Of a stretch of DNA of 64,000 bases, positions 45,056 to 55,000 are shown in pieces; position 1 is the stretch's first letter, and every line of letters begins with the position of its first letter. The stretch spans positions 1 to 64,000 of the forward strand of contig NZ_RDSD01000001.1 in the NCBI RefSeq assembly GCF_003712195.1, given 5' to 3'. The position numbers and the translations under genes are program-made. The notes beneath the pieces are model-generated. The model was given only the letters and a program-made list of their open reading frames with translations, ran no database searches and had not been told where the DNA came from. The stretch is from Proteiniphilum sp. X52. Lineage in GTDB: Bacteria > Bacteroidota > Bacteroidia > Bacteroidales > Dysgonomonadaceae.

Positions 45056-48000
45056 ATGTTGGGAAAGATAAGAATATTTGTGTTGGTTACCCTGCTGGCC
45101 TCTTTTACCTATACGGTCTCTGCAGCGGTATCAATAGGTGATATTCAATGCGAATCGCTGCGGAACCCTATAGGAATAGACGCCAGAAATCCACGGTTCA
45201 GCTGGCGGATCTTTGCGGAGGGTGAACGGAATGTGATGCAGCGTTCGTACCGGATCTTAGTCGCTTCATCCCAACAAAAACTGGATGAAAACAGCGGTGA
45301 TATGTGGGATTCGGGGGTCGTCAATTCCGATCAGTCACAATGGATCCGGTACGAAGGAAAACCACTCGAGAGTAACACCTATTATTACTGGAAAGTGCTT
45401 GTGACAACCAATACAGGCAATCCGGTGTGGAGCGGTAGTGCCTTCTGGTGTATGGGACTGCTTTCCGAGAATGACTGGAGGGCACGCTGGATCGGTATGG
45501 ACAGGGGTGCCAAGTGGGATGTTGAATCACAGTTCTCACGCCTTTCGGCACGTTACCTGCGTAAGGAATTCCAGGTGGATAAACCGGTGAAACAGGCTGT
45601 TGTCCATATCTCGGGATTAGGGTTATATGAGCTCTTCCTGAATGGCAACAGGGTGGGGAATCAGGTATTGGCGCCGGCTCCTACGGACTACCGGCAGACC
45701 CTGTTATACAATAGTTATGATGTGACATCAATGCTTCAGGTGGCAGACAATGCGATCGGGGTAACGCTGGGTAACGGCCGTTATTATACCATGCGGCAAG
45801 CATACAAACCCTATAAAATTCCCACTTTCGGATATCCGAAGTTGCGTTTGACGTTTATTATCGATTATACCGACGGGACAAGGGAGGTGATAGGGAGCGA
45901 TACATCGTGGAAGATGACGGCCGATGGCCCTATCCGAAGTAATAACGAATACGATGGTGAAGAGTATGATGCCCGGAAAGAGTTGACCGGCTGGAATAAG
46001 GCAGGATACGACGACTCATACTGGGAGGATGCCGAACGTGTTTCCATACCATACGGGACACTGAGGGCACAAATGATGGAAGGAATGAAAGTGGTCGATA
46101 CGATCGATCCTCTATCCATTACAGAACTCTCACCGGGAAAGCATATTCTGGATATGGGACAGAATATGGTCGGATGGATCCGCTTTAAGGTACAGGGAAA
46201 TGCAGGTGATATGGTGAAACTTCGTTTTGCCGAGACTTTGCAGCCCGATGGCAACCTCTATATGGACAACCTGCGTGATGCAAAAGTGACGGATACCTAC
46301 ATCCTGAAGGGAGATGGGATCGAAGAGTGGGCACCGCGGTTTGTCTATCACGGCTTCCGGTATGTCGAGGTGACCGGTTATCCCGGCAAAGTCGACAAAA
46401 AGAATTTTACAGGAGAGGTAGTGAATGACGAGATGGTGATCACCGGCTCTTTTGAATCATCCGATCCGGTGATCAATCAGGTCATGAAGAATGCTTTCTG
46501 GGGGATACGGGGCAACTATAAAGGGATGCCGGTGGATTGCCCCCAGCGGAATGAACGTCAGCCCTGGCTGGGAGACAGGATCATCGGCGGTCTTGGGGAA
46601 AGTTATCTCTTTGAAAACGTCCAGATGTACAGCAAATGGATGGACGACATCCGCGAAGCACAAAGGGAGGATGGATGTATACCGGATGTGGCACCTGCTT
46701 TTTGGAATTACTATTCCGACAATGTGACCTGGCCTTCCGCTTTCTTCTTCAATTGCGATATGCTTTATACTCAGTTCGGCAACCAGGAACCGATTGAAAA
46801 AAATTATGAGAGCATGCTGAAATGGGTTCGCCATATGAAAGGGGAATACATGACAGAGGACTATCTTATGCCGCGTGATAAGTACGGTGACTGGTGTGTG
46901 CCACCTGAATCACCGGAACAGATCCATGCAAGAGATCCGAGGCGCCTTACCGACGGTGCGCTGATCGGTACTGCTTATTATTACCGGATACTCAGATTGA
47001 TGAAAAAATTCGCCCTCTTACAGGATAAACAGGATGATGCGGCACAATTTGACGCATTGTCCGATAAAGTAAAAGCAGCATTTAACGATAAATTCTTCCG
47101 GACTGACAGCCTGTTTTATGGCAACAATACGGCGACAGCCAACCTGTTGCCGCTCGCCTTCGGGATGATCCCCGAAGAGTGGGTCCCTGCCGTAGAGAAC
47201 CATCTGGTGACAGGCATAATGAAGAATAACAACTATGACTGCCACATTCCTACGGGTGTGATCGGTTCCCAATGGATTTTACGGGAGTTTTCCAAAATGG
47301 GAAGGGCCGATATCGCGTTCCGTCTGGCATCCAATGATACTTATCCGAGCTGGGGGTATATGGCAAAACAAGGCGCTACCACCATCTGGGAATTATGGAA
47401 TGGCGATACGGCACGGCCTGAAATGAATTCTGGTAACCATGTGATGCTGTTGGGTGATTTCATCCCGTTTTGCTACGAAAATATGGCCGGAATAAAATCG
47501 GACGATGAGCTGATCGCTTTCAAAAAGATCATCATGAGACCCCATTTTGATATTCAGGACTTATCCTATGTCAATGCTTCTTATAAGACGCCATACGGGG
47601 ATGTAAAGAGCTACTGGAAAAAAGACCTTGAACGGCTGGAGTGGATCGTTTCCGTTCCGCCCAACAGTACTGCAGTGGTGCATTTCCCGGCAAACAGCTT
47701 CAATATCAGGGAAGGAGATGTTGCTTTGAAAACCGGAAACGGGATAAAAGAACTGGGCAGGGACGAAAACGCTATTATATGGGAGATGGGTTCGGGCGAT
47801 TACAACTTCACTATGGAGCTGGATCCCGGATACGAAAAGTGGAGGAAAGGTATTGTGGAAGAGAAATTCCTCTATGAAACAGCACCCTTTCCCGAGTGCC
47901 ATGCAGCAACTATCGCCGAGACACCTGAAGGATTGGTGGCCGCTTTCTTCGGAGGGACCAAAGAGCGGAATCCCGATGTCGAAATCTGGGTATCACGGAT

Positions 48001-48850
48001 GGTGAACGGTGAATGGACAGCACCGGAGTCGGTAGCGAACGGCATTATCAGTGATACGTTGAGAAAAGCCTGTTGGAACCCGGTGCTGTTTCAGGTGCCC
48101 GGAGAGGAATTATTGCTTTTTTACAAGATAGGTAGTTCCGTGAGCGACTGGACCGGACATCTGATCCGTTCTTTCGATCACGGAAAAACATGGACGGAAC
48201 CGGAAGAGCTGCCCGAAGGGTTTATCGGGCCGGTCAAAAATAAACCCGTCATGATCGGCAGGAGAATGATCTGTCCTTCCAGTCTGGAAGGCGCTCCCGG
48301 TTGGAGGGTCCATTTCGAAATTACCGAAGACAAAGGTAAAACCTGGAGGAAAGTGGGCGCCATCAATGATGGAAAAGCGATCAGGGCAATTCAACCCAGT
48401 ATCCTGACCTATCAGGATGGCTCTTTGCAAATTCTTGCAAGGACACGTGATGCAGCCTTGGCCGAAGCCTGGTCGAAAGAGGGAGGGGAGACCTGGGGTG
48501 AAATGACGCTGTCCGGATTGCCCAATAATAATTCAGGGACCGATGCCGTGACGCTCCGCGACGGACGGCAGTTGCTGGTATATAATCACGTAAAACCTAC
48601 GGATAGATCAGGGAAAGGGCCCAGAACCCCGTTGAATGTCGCCTTATCGGATGACGGAAAAGCATGGTATGCTTCGCTGATCCTGGAGGATTCCCCGGTC
48701 AGCCAATACTCCTATCCTTCTGTTATCCAAGGAGAAGATGGATATGTTCATATTGTCTACACCTGGCGCCGTCAACGCATTAAATATGTGAAAATCGATC
48801 CCGCTAAACTGGAACGAACGCCGATTCAAAACGAAGCCTGGCCATATTGA
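45056..48850 (+). CDS. GH78 rhamnosidase fused to a sialidase-like (BNR) domain
   Basis: 1264 residues, signal peptide about 1-23. Residues about 24-925 form a complete GH78 enzyme: NPRFSWRIFAEG, HISGLGLYELFLNGNRVGN, MPVDCPQRNERQPWLGD, YGDWCVPPESPEQ and TTIWELWNGD supply the acidic centre. From about 930 a second domain starts (FLYETAPFPECHAATIAE) with BNR/Asp-box features (FFGGTKERNPDVEIW, RSFDHGKTW, ITEDKGKTW, YSYPSVIQ), matching the sialidase-like propeller family. Whether the propeller is catalytic or binding is unknown. It is the last gene of the pectin enzyme run. Confidence 0.9.
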   Translation: MLGKIRIFVLVTLLASFTYTVSAAVSIGDIQCESLRNPIGIDARNPRFSWRIFAEGERNVMQRSYRILVASSQQKLDENSGDMWDSGVVNSDQSQWIRYEGKPLESNTYYYWKVLVTTNTGNPVWSGSAFWCMGLLSENDWRARWIGMDRGAKWDVESQFSRLSARYLRKEFQVDKPVKQAVVHISGLGLYELFLNGNRVGNQVLAPAPTDYRQTLLYNSYDVTSMLQVADNAIGVTLGNGRYYTMRQAYKPYKIPTFGYPKLRLTFIIDYTDGTREVIGSDTSWKMTADGPIRSNNEYDGEEYDARKELTGWNKAGYDDSYWEDAERVSIPYGTLRAQMMEGMKVVDTIDPLSITELSPGKHILDMGQNMVGWIRFKVQGNAGDMVKLRFAETLQPDGNLYMDNLRDAKVTDTYILKGDGIEEWAPRFVYHGFRYVEVTGYPGKVDKKNFTGEVVNDEMVITGSFESSDPVINQVMKNAFWGIRGNYKGMPVDCPQRNERQPWLGDRIIGGLGESYLFENVQMYSKWMDDIREAQREDGCIPDVAPAFWNYYSDNVTWPSAFFFNCDMLYTQFGNQEPIEKNYESMLKWVRHMKGEYMTEDYLMPRDKYGDWCVPPESPEQIHARDPRRLTDGALIGTAYYYRILRLMKKFALLQDKQDDAAQFDALSDKVKAAFNDKFFRTDSLFYGNNTATANLLPLAFGMIPEEWVPAVENHLVTGIMKNNNYDCHIPTGVIGSQWILREFSKMGRADIAFRLASNDTYPSWGYMAKQGATTIWELWNGDTARPEMNSGNHVMLLGDFIPFCYENMAGIKSDDELIAFKKIIMRPHFDIQDLSYVNASYKTPYGDVKSYWKKDLERLEWIVSVPPNSTAVVHFPANSFNIREGDVALKTGNGIKELGRDENAIIWEMGSGDYNFTMELDPGYEKWRKGIVEEKFLYETAPFPECHAATIAETPEGLVAAFFGGTKERNPDVEIWVSRMVNGEWTAPESVANGIISDTLRKACWNPVLFQVPGEELLLFYKIGSSVSDWTGHLIRSFDHGKTWTEPEELPEGFIGPVKNKPVMIGRRMICPSSLEGAPGWRVHFEITEDKGKTWRKVGAINDGKAIRAIQPSILTYQDGSLQILARTRDAALAEAWSKEGGETWGEMTLSGLPNNNSGTDAVTLRDGRQLLVYNHVKPTDRSGKGPRTPLNVALSDDGKAWYASLILEDSPVSQYSYPSVIQGEDGYVHIVYTWRRQRIKYVKIDPAKLERTPIQNEAWPY

Positions 48851-48914
48851 ATGTGAGTTTACTCCAAAAAGAAAAAGAATACAAGTCTATTCATGAACTT
48901 TAAAGAATAAATTG

Positions 48915-48922
48915 TAAGTTTG
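48915..48922 (+). promoter_or_regulatory. -7 box (TAAGTTTG) of the AlbA_2 gene
   Basis: TAnnTTTG match 19 bases before the ATG at 48942, implying independent transcription from the PUL. Confidence 0.5.
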
Positions 48923-48941
48923 TTCTTTAAATCAATAAAAT

Positions 48942-50507
48942 ATGGCAATTCCTGTCAACATAGAAAAACTTGTCTCCGGACGTATTGTTGAAAGTGAACG
49001 GATTGAATATAAAAAAGGTTGGAATCCGGCAGCTATATATCGTACGATTTGTGCATTTGCAAATGATTTTGAAAACATAGGGGGCGGATATATTATTGTA
49101 GGCGCCGAAGAAGAGAATGGTAGAGCCAAACGCCCGATTACAGGTATACCGACGGAACAATTGGATGCTATCCAAAAAGAAATGATCGGTTACAACAACC
49201 TTATACGCCCTTATTATGGTCCTAAAATAGATATTCAGACGCTCGACGAACAAAATCTCCTTGTAATTTGGGTTCCCGCCGGAATGGACCGTCCTTATGA
49301 AGTCCCTGAAAATATAAAGGCTAAAGATAAAAAACATCAGTATTATATCCGCAAATATGCAAGTACCGTTCGACCGGGTAAAGTAGAACTGGAAGAATTA
49401 TTTAACCTGGCAAATCGTATTCCATTCGATGACCGTTCCAATCAACAAGCTACAATAGACGACATTTCCCCTTCCTTGGTCAGGGAGTATCTGGTTACGG
49501 TAGAGAGCGAATTACTGGATGAATTCGACAAAGTGCCGTTAGTAGAAATTTATCGTTCAATGGATCTGTTACACGGCTCTGATGAGATGCTTTTTCCCAA
49601 GAATATTGCATTGATGATGTTCAATTTCAGGCCGGACAAATTCTTTCCCTATTCCCGTATTGAAATAGTGGAGTTTCCCAAAGGATTAGGCGATCCTACA
49701 TTTTATGAAAAGCCTGCCATTACGGGCCCCATACACATACAAATCCAAAAGGCATTGGAACAGCTTGAGAATATCGCACTAAAAGAACAGATATATAAAC
49801 GCCCTGACAAAGCTGAAGCGGAACGTGTATGGAGTTATCCGTTTCGGGCATTGGAGGAGACGGTAGTCAATAGTGTATATCATCGCAGTTATGAGATCAG
49901 GGAACCTGTTGAGATCCGTATTCTCCCCGATGCCATTGAAATAATCAACTATGGTGGCCCCGACCGCAGCATAAAGTTGGAAGAAGTTCGGAAAGGTATT
50001 ATCCGGAACAGGAGATACCGTAATCGTAGAATTGGGGATTTCTTAAAGGAACTGGATATGACCGAGGGAAGAGGAACAGGTATTCCCATTATCCGTAAAG
50101 AAATGGCGAAAAACGGTTCTCCCGAACCCTGTTTTGAAACAGACGAGAACTACAACTATTTTATAGTCACTCTTCCAATTCATCCCGCTTTTCGTTCCGA
50201 TGAGGGTGTAAATGAGGGTGTAAAAATATCGCAACCATCTGATAATAAAATTAATACTATTTATTCCCTCGTTCGTGAGGGTGTAAATGAGGGTGTAAAT
50301 GAGGGTGTAAGCGAAATAATAGATCTTATTTTGAAGACGACGGGGCTGAACGCTGTGGAAATTGCAGAGAGAACGGGGAAAAGTCTTGCCACAATTGAAC
50401 GATATCTCCGTATATTAAGAAAAAAAGAGATCATTGAATTCAGGGGAGCCCCGAAAACCGGAGGTTATTTCTTTACTTCAAAAGTAGATGAATTTTTAAA
50501 TAAATAA
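48942..50507 (+). CDS. AlbA_2/Schlafen-like protein with HATPase and winged-helix domains (putative regulator)
   Basis: 521 residues, cytosolic. The N-terminus is an AlbA_2 (Schlafen-AlbA) nucleic-acid-binding domain (about 8-140: ERIEYKKGWNPAAIYRTICAF, FENIGGGYIIVGAEEENG). A GHKL-type ATPase-like domain follows at about 290-415 (RALEETVVNSVYHRSY, IEIINYGGPDRSI, TEGRGTGIPIIRKEM). The C-terminus is a winged helix (LNAVEIAERTGKSLATIERYL), preceded by EGVNEGV repeats from five copies of a 12 bp unit. Such proteins are scattered in bacteria, often annotated as RecG-like regulators; the role is unknown. It is not a carbohydrate gene. Confidence 0.8.
   Translation: MAIPVNIEKLVSGRIVESERIEYKKGWNPAAIYRTICAFANDFENIGGGYIIVGAEEENGRAKRPITGIPTEQLDAIQKEMIGYNNLIRPYYGPKIDIQTLDEQNLLVIWVPAGMDRPYEVPENIKAKDKKHQYYIRKYASTVRPGKVELEELFNLANRIPFDDRSNQQATIDDISPSLVREYLVTVESELLDEFDKVPLVEIYRSMDLLHGSDEMLFPKNIALMMFNFRPDKFFPYSRIEIVEFPKGLGDPTFYEKPAITGPIHIQIQKALEQLENIALKEQIYKRPDKAEAERVWSYPFRALEETVVNSVYHRSYEIREPVEIRILPDAIEIINYGGPDRSIKLEEVRKGIIRNRRYRNRRIGDFLKELDMTEGRGTGIPIIRKEMAKNGSPEPCFETDENYNYFIVTLPIHPAFRSDEGVNEGVKISQPSDNKINTIYSLVREGVNEGVNEGVSEIIDLILKTTGLNAVEIAERTGKSLATIERYLRILRKKEIIEFRGAPKTGGYFFTSKVDEFLNK
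50202..50312 (+). repeat. In-frame 12 bp repeats (GAGGGTGTAAAT) inside the AlbA_2 gene
   Basis: Two copies at 50202-50225 and three at 50277-50312, the last copy of each set varying in its final bases. They encode EGVN units. The 12-base unit keeps the frame, so copy-number change would only lengthen or shorten the linker. Confidence 0.85.
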
Positions 50508-50521
50508 CGAATACCACTATT

Positions 50522-50596
50522 ATGCCTCGTCCCCGCAAATATACCTTTCATCTGTCCCAACTGGAGGGATTTAAAGAGGCACGTTCGCCAAAATAG
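50522..50596 (+). other. Possible 24-codon gene fragment
   Basis: A short frame MPRPRKYTFHLSQLEGFKEA... follows the AlbA_2 stop by 14 bases and ends at TAG. The basic start looks like the N-terminus of a larger protein cut off by rearrangement. Not recognised; could be chance. Confidence 0.25.
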
Positions 50597-50609
50597 AGAT
50601 GCCGGAATC

Positions 50610-50738
50610 TTATTTCTTTTCCTGCAACAACTGTTCCAAAAGGGCCATTTTTCTCTCTCCAGTTTGAGCATCCGTTCGTACAGGACAGTTTTTCCCTTAC
50701 TTAGTTCGAGAATTTGTTCGATTAAATTATACGTTCTG
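50610..50738 (-). pseudogene. Remnant of a second XRE-regulator C-terminus
   Basis: On the minus strand the sequence encodes LIEQILELSKGK ... ERMLKLEREK, then after a one-base loss in a poly-A run MALLEQLLQEKK and a stop. This parallels the end of the intact neighbour (LFEKLLEKEQEKIALLEKL, GEKK, stop). It lies directly downstream of that gene, so it is probably the tail of a tandem duplicate. Confidence 0.55.
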
Positions 50739-50741
50739 TAA

Positions 50742-51155
50742 TTATTTCTTCTCTCCCAATAACTTTTCCAATAACGCAATCTTTTCCTGCTCTTTTTCCA
50801 ATAACTTTTCAAAAAGTTCTGCAATCTTATCTATCGGGTTATTGATAATATTATCTCCGGCAATATAATTATAGGCAGAGCCTGAATTATTATCCAGTCT
50901 GTTGTTTTCAATAATCACCGTTACCGGATCTTCTTCCAGTTCCTTGATCAATTCGGGGGCTACATTTAATGCTTTGGCTAATTTATCAATCACCTCATCT
51001 TCCAACACTTTTTTCTGTTCGAAATTGGAAACGCGTGCCTGGGTGATTCCCATCATATCAGCCAGAACTTCCTGCTTGATTCCTAAAGAGTGACGAATGC
51101 GCTTTACTGCGTGCCCGTGATGTGTATTCTTGAAGGTCTGCTCTTTTGTTTCCAT
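50742..51155 (-). CDS. XRE-family helix-turn-helix regulator with coiled-coil tail
   Basis: 137 residues. An HTH_3 domain at about 16-75 (RIRHSLGIKQEVLADMMGIT, QARVSNFEQKK, LAKALNVAPELI) is followed by a linker and a C-terminal coiled coil (IDKIAELFEKLLEKEQEKIA) that would support dimerisation. It lies convergently to the AlbA_2 gene. A TAnnTTTG box lies 29 bases upstream. Target unknown; it may control itself or the neighbour. Confidence 0.85.
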   Translation of the reverse strand: METKEQTFKNTHHGHAVKRIRHSLGIKQEVLADMMGITQARVSNFEQKKVLEDEVIDKLAKALNVAPELIKELEEDPVTVIIENNRLDNNSGSAYNYIAGDNIINNPIDKIAELFEKLLEKEQEKIALLEKLLGEKK

Positions 51156-51183
51156 TTTTTATCTGTTTTTCCGTGTTATATAG

Positions 51184-51191
51184 CAAAAATA
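51184..51191 (-). promoter_or_regulatory. -7 box (TATTTTTG) of the XRE gene
   Basis: TAnnTTTG match on the minus strand, 29 bases before the ATG at 51155. Confidence 0.5.
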
Positions 51192-51480
51192 GTGATTTTC
51201 GGTGATATACTTATAATTATATCCGGAAATCGCATAATTATATGTCGATTTTGTTCCGTTATTCACAAAAAATCTTTTTTCCTTTGTCATTGTGTTACTG
51301 TTTTTAAGAATAATTATTTGTCATTGACTCTTAAATCAGCTTATGAAGAGCTGATTATATGTTGAAAAAAATTGAATTTGGTAGAGAATGAATTTCTTTA
51401 TTGTGTAAATATTAAGTAAAAAATCATCATCCTGTTAAAAATTATGCCTATGGGAACATAATAGATTTAAAACGAATTAT

Positions 51481-51488
51481 TATTTTTG
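51481..51488 (+). promoter_or_regulatory. -7 box (TATTTTTG) ahead of the nested palindrome
   Basis: Exact TAnnTTTG match. Transcription would begin near 51495 and read straight into the hairpins and the palindrome. SusC at 52009 lies about 510 bases on. Confidence 0.4.
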
Positions 51489-51531
51489 TACCGTAAAACC
51501 ACGGTACGAAGTAATATAGCGCTTTTTTGGC

Positions 51532-51650
51532 CTTCATAACGAATCCGCTAAATTCTCACACGAGGCTAAAGAATGGAAGCGCCCTTAGCAATAAGGGCGT
51601 GGACATTGTCATATTCTCGTGTGAAGGCCCTAGCGGTGCCTGTTATGAGG
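51532..51650. ncRNA. Large nested palindrome: candidate structured RNA or attC-like site
   Basis: Four paired blocks nest around one centre: CTTCATAAC/GTTATGAGG (one wobble), CCGCTA/TAGCGG, TCACACGAG/CTCGTGTGA and CGCCCTTA/TAAGGGCG with a GCAA loop. They are separated by short unpaired internal loops of nearly equal size on both sides (4x5, 5x6, 15x16). This is far beyond chance and does not code. It could be a folded RNA, since a -7 box lies just upstream and a T6 run follows at 51675, or a recombination-type hairpin, since the outer AAC...GTT arms, spacers and inner boxes recall integron attC sites. No integrase is in the window. Confidence 0.5.
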
Positions 51651-52008
51651 AATATCGACAATCGTCCGCGCCTCTTTTTTATATCCTCGCATATAAATCG
51701 AATAAGATGTCAGAAGCCTGATTACCGGCAGTCTTATTCTTTCATAAACGGAATACCTATTTTTCGCCTGGACGATTGCCCGTTACCGCTCCGGGTTTCA
51801 GTTACCTGCAAACTCTCTTCTCTTTCAGCCGACTTTAGCCGGAATACCCGTTTAATTTTTCAATAAACGCCGACAAGGTATTTGCCGTTTGTAGCGGATC
51901 AGATTCACCGTCGGCCTGTAAACCCATAATATATTCACCATGATGCTAAAAGACCTTACGGGATACAATATATGATAATTTATTAATCAATCTAAAACAA
52001 AATCCAAG

Positions 52009-55000
52009 ATGAAACAAGTAATTTTAAGTTTAGTGAAAAGGATGATGTTTCTCTTCATGTGGTTATTTCCCTTATGTCTGTTTGCCCAAAACATAACCGT
52101 TAGGGGTACTGTTACCGATAACAATAACGAACCCCTGATAGGGGTAACCGTTCAGGTACAGGGAACGGCAACCGGAACGATTACCGATATGGATGGGAAT
52201 TTTGTATTACCGGATGTTCCGTCCAGTGGTATCCTTGAAATCTCCTACGTAGGTATGCAGAGGCAAACTGTTCCGGTTGATGGAAGGACGTTTATAAGTG
52301 TGGTGCTGGCGGAAGATACGGAAACGTTGGACGAATTGGTAGTCATTGGTTATGGAACAGTAAGGAAGCGTGACCTCACGGGAGCGGTAACCTCTGTAAG
52401 TAATCAGGAAATTGTCATCTCTCCCACCAATAACGTGATGGAAGCCTTAGCGGGTAAGATCCCGGGTATGGATATTATTAAGTCGAGCGGACGGGTTGGA
52501 GAAGGAGTAGATATCATATTAAGAGGGTCACGCTCTATCTATGGAGATAATTCGCCTCTGTTTATTATCGACGGGATCCCGGGTAGTTACAGCCAGGTCA
52601 ATCCTTCCGATATCGAGAGTGTGGACATTCTCAAAGATGCCTCTTCCACGGCAATTTACGGGTCTGCGGGAGCAAACGGGGTGGTCATCATTACCACAAA
52701 ACGGGGTAAGGAGGGTAAAACCAGGGTGAACCTGGATAGCTACTTCGGTTTTAGCGGTAAACCGGAGTTCTTTCACGGTATGATCGGCGACGAATGGGTG
52801 CAGTACCAGAGGGAAGCCTATAGATACCAGAATGGACAGTATCCGGCCGATATGTCTACCTTATTGCCTGATGCAGGCAAACTGGAAGCCTATAATCAGG
52901 GGAAATGGATCGACTGGGTGGAGGAAGCTGCCGGTAATACGGCTACAAACCATGTAACCAATCTGTCCATAACAGGTGGAAATGCGAAAACCCGGGTATA
53001 CTCTTCTATTTCCTATAATCGTGACCAAGGATTACTGAAAAATGAAAACCAGGACCGTTATGTGTTCCGGTTTAATGTCGATCATGAGCTGTTTAATTGG
53101 ATGAAAACGGGAATCACATCTAACTTGAGTTACTCAGACCGGAACAATGGGGTGAATAATACTTTTACAAGGTCGTTATCGGCATTTCCCCTTGGAGATG
53201 CGTACGACGAAAATGGAAATATCATCCATGAATATGCAACGAATGAATTTTCACCCCTTGGAGACTTCATCCCTTATCAATTCGAAAATAATAACAAGAA
53301 TACGTATATTCATGTAACCGGAAATGTGGAAATAGTGCCGGTTGCCGGTGTAAGCCTGAAAACAGTCTTAAGCGGGACATTGAACAATGGAAGAACCGGC
53401 CAGTTCTGGGGAAACCAGGCCAACGCCAATCGGCCTACTTACGCGGGGTCACCGCATGCTTCCATTACAAACAATTATGGCAGAAGTTATACATGGGAAA
53501 ATATACTCTCCTATAATAATACCTTTGCCGATAAACATACTGTCGGAGCAACTTTGGTTACTTCATGGAGTCACAGTCAGAATGAATTCAATATGGCTGC
53601 AAGCAGTGGGCAGCAATTAGAATCCTGGTCATACTGGCGCTTGATGTCAGGAACAGCTCCTCATGTAGAGTCAGGTTTTGACCAAACGCAGAAAATGTCT
53701 TATGCTATACGAGTAAATTATTCATTACTGGGTAAATATCTGTTAACCTTTTCAAATCGATGGGATGGTGTCTCCTGGTTATCTGCCGGTCATAAGTGGG
53801 ATAGTTTTCCGGCAGCGGCGGTCGCGTGGCGTATTTCGGATGAGGAATTCATGGGGTCCATCGATTGGCTGACCAACTTAAAGTTGAGGGTAGGTTATGG
53901 AGTTACCGGAAACTCTGGAGGAATAGGCGCCTATGGTTCGACTACGAATGTGTATGCTTATTCCAGTGCCGGTATATCAATAGACGGACAAATAGTACCT
54001 TTTACTCAATATACGGGAACATACGGCAATCCCAGTCTCGGATGGGAAAAATCAAAGAACTGGAATCTCGGGTTCGATTTCGGATTTTCTAACAGAGTGA
54101 ACGGTACCCTGGATCTCTTTCAAACAAAAACAACGGGACTCCTATTTAGACGCACTATGCCTATTACAGATGGAATTACCGGATGGGGAGCGCCTCTTTC
54201 CAGTTGGGAAAATATTGCCGAAACCAGTAATAGAGGATTCGAACTGGCCATCAACTCGCACAATATAGAAACAAGAGATTTCAGGTGGAACACAGACCTG
54301 ACTTTTACATGGAGCGAGGAAAAAATCGAATCTCTACCTTCCGGTGATCTGATCGCGGAAAGTTTGTTTGAAGGGTATCCTATACGTTCATTGTATAACT
54401 ATAAATACCTTGGCATATGGGGAAGTGATACTCCTGCTGAAACCCTGGAAATATACGGTGTAAAACCGGGCTGGATTAGAATTGAGACTGTGGAAAATGA
54501 TGGCGATGGAGGAGAGCATAAATATAGTGAGAATGACCGACAGATTTTAGGCCATTTGAATCCGGATTATATTGTCGGTTTAAATAACAGTTTTCAATAC
54601 AAAGATTTTGATTTCACTGTTTTTGCCATGGCGAGATACGGTCAGACAATCGAGAGTGATTTGATCGGATGGTATACGGCAAAGGCCAATACCTCAACAA
54701 ATCAGCCTCGCGGGATAGATTACTGGACCGAAAGTAACCAGAGTGCTTACTTTCCGGTTCCCGGCAGTGGCGATGAGCAAACTGTCATGTCGGCCTTGAG
54801 ATTCCGGGACGGCTCTTTTATTAAGATCAAAAATATCACATTGGGATATAGCTTACCCAAAAGTGTTATCCAAAAAACGTTCTTTGAAAACTGTCGTTTT
54901 TATGTAACTGCCTATAACCCGTTTGTATATGTAAAAGATAAACAACTGAGAGGAACAGATCCGGAGACGAACGGCTCGGATTCATTCCCTTTGTATAAAC

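Larger units (their letters stand above)
51156..52008. other. 853 bp gene-free gap with promoters and hairpins
   Basis: No convincing protein gene in either strand. It holds the XRE promoter, a hairpin AATCAGCT/AGCTGATT (51334-51356), a plus-strand -7 box at 51481, a hairpin GTACCGT/ACGGTAC (51488-51507), the nested palindrome at 51532-51650, a hairpin CGTTTA/TAAACG (51849-51869) and a GCCGAC/GTCGGC pair (about 51870-51914). The density of pairing suggests a structured leader or small RNA ahead of susC. Confidence 0.5.

Noticed and set aside
50465-50824. 119-codon minus-strand ORF overlapping the XRE gene
   Set aside because: Its first part is an off-frame reading of the XRE gene end; only the downstream coil similarity is meaningful and is reported as a remnant.
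51527-51866. Two short plus-strand ORFs in the 51.5 kb gap
   Set aside because: They run through the nested palindrome and have no domain or signal features; the pairing explains the sequence better.
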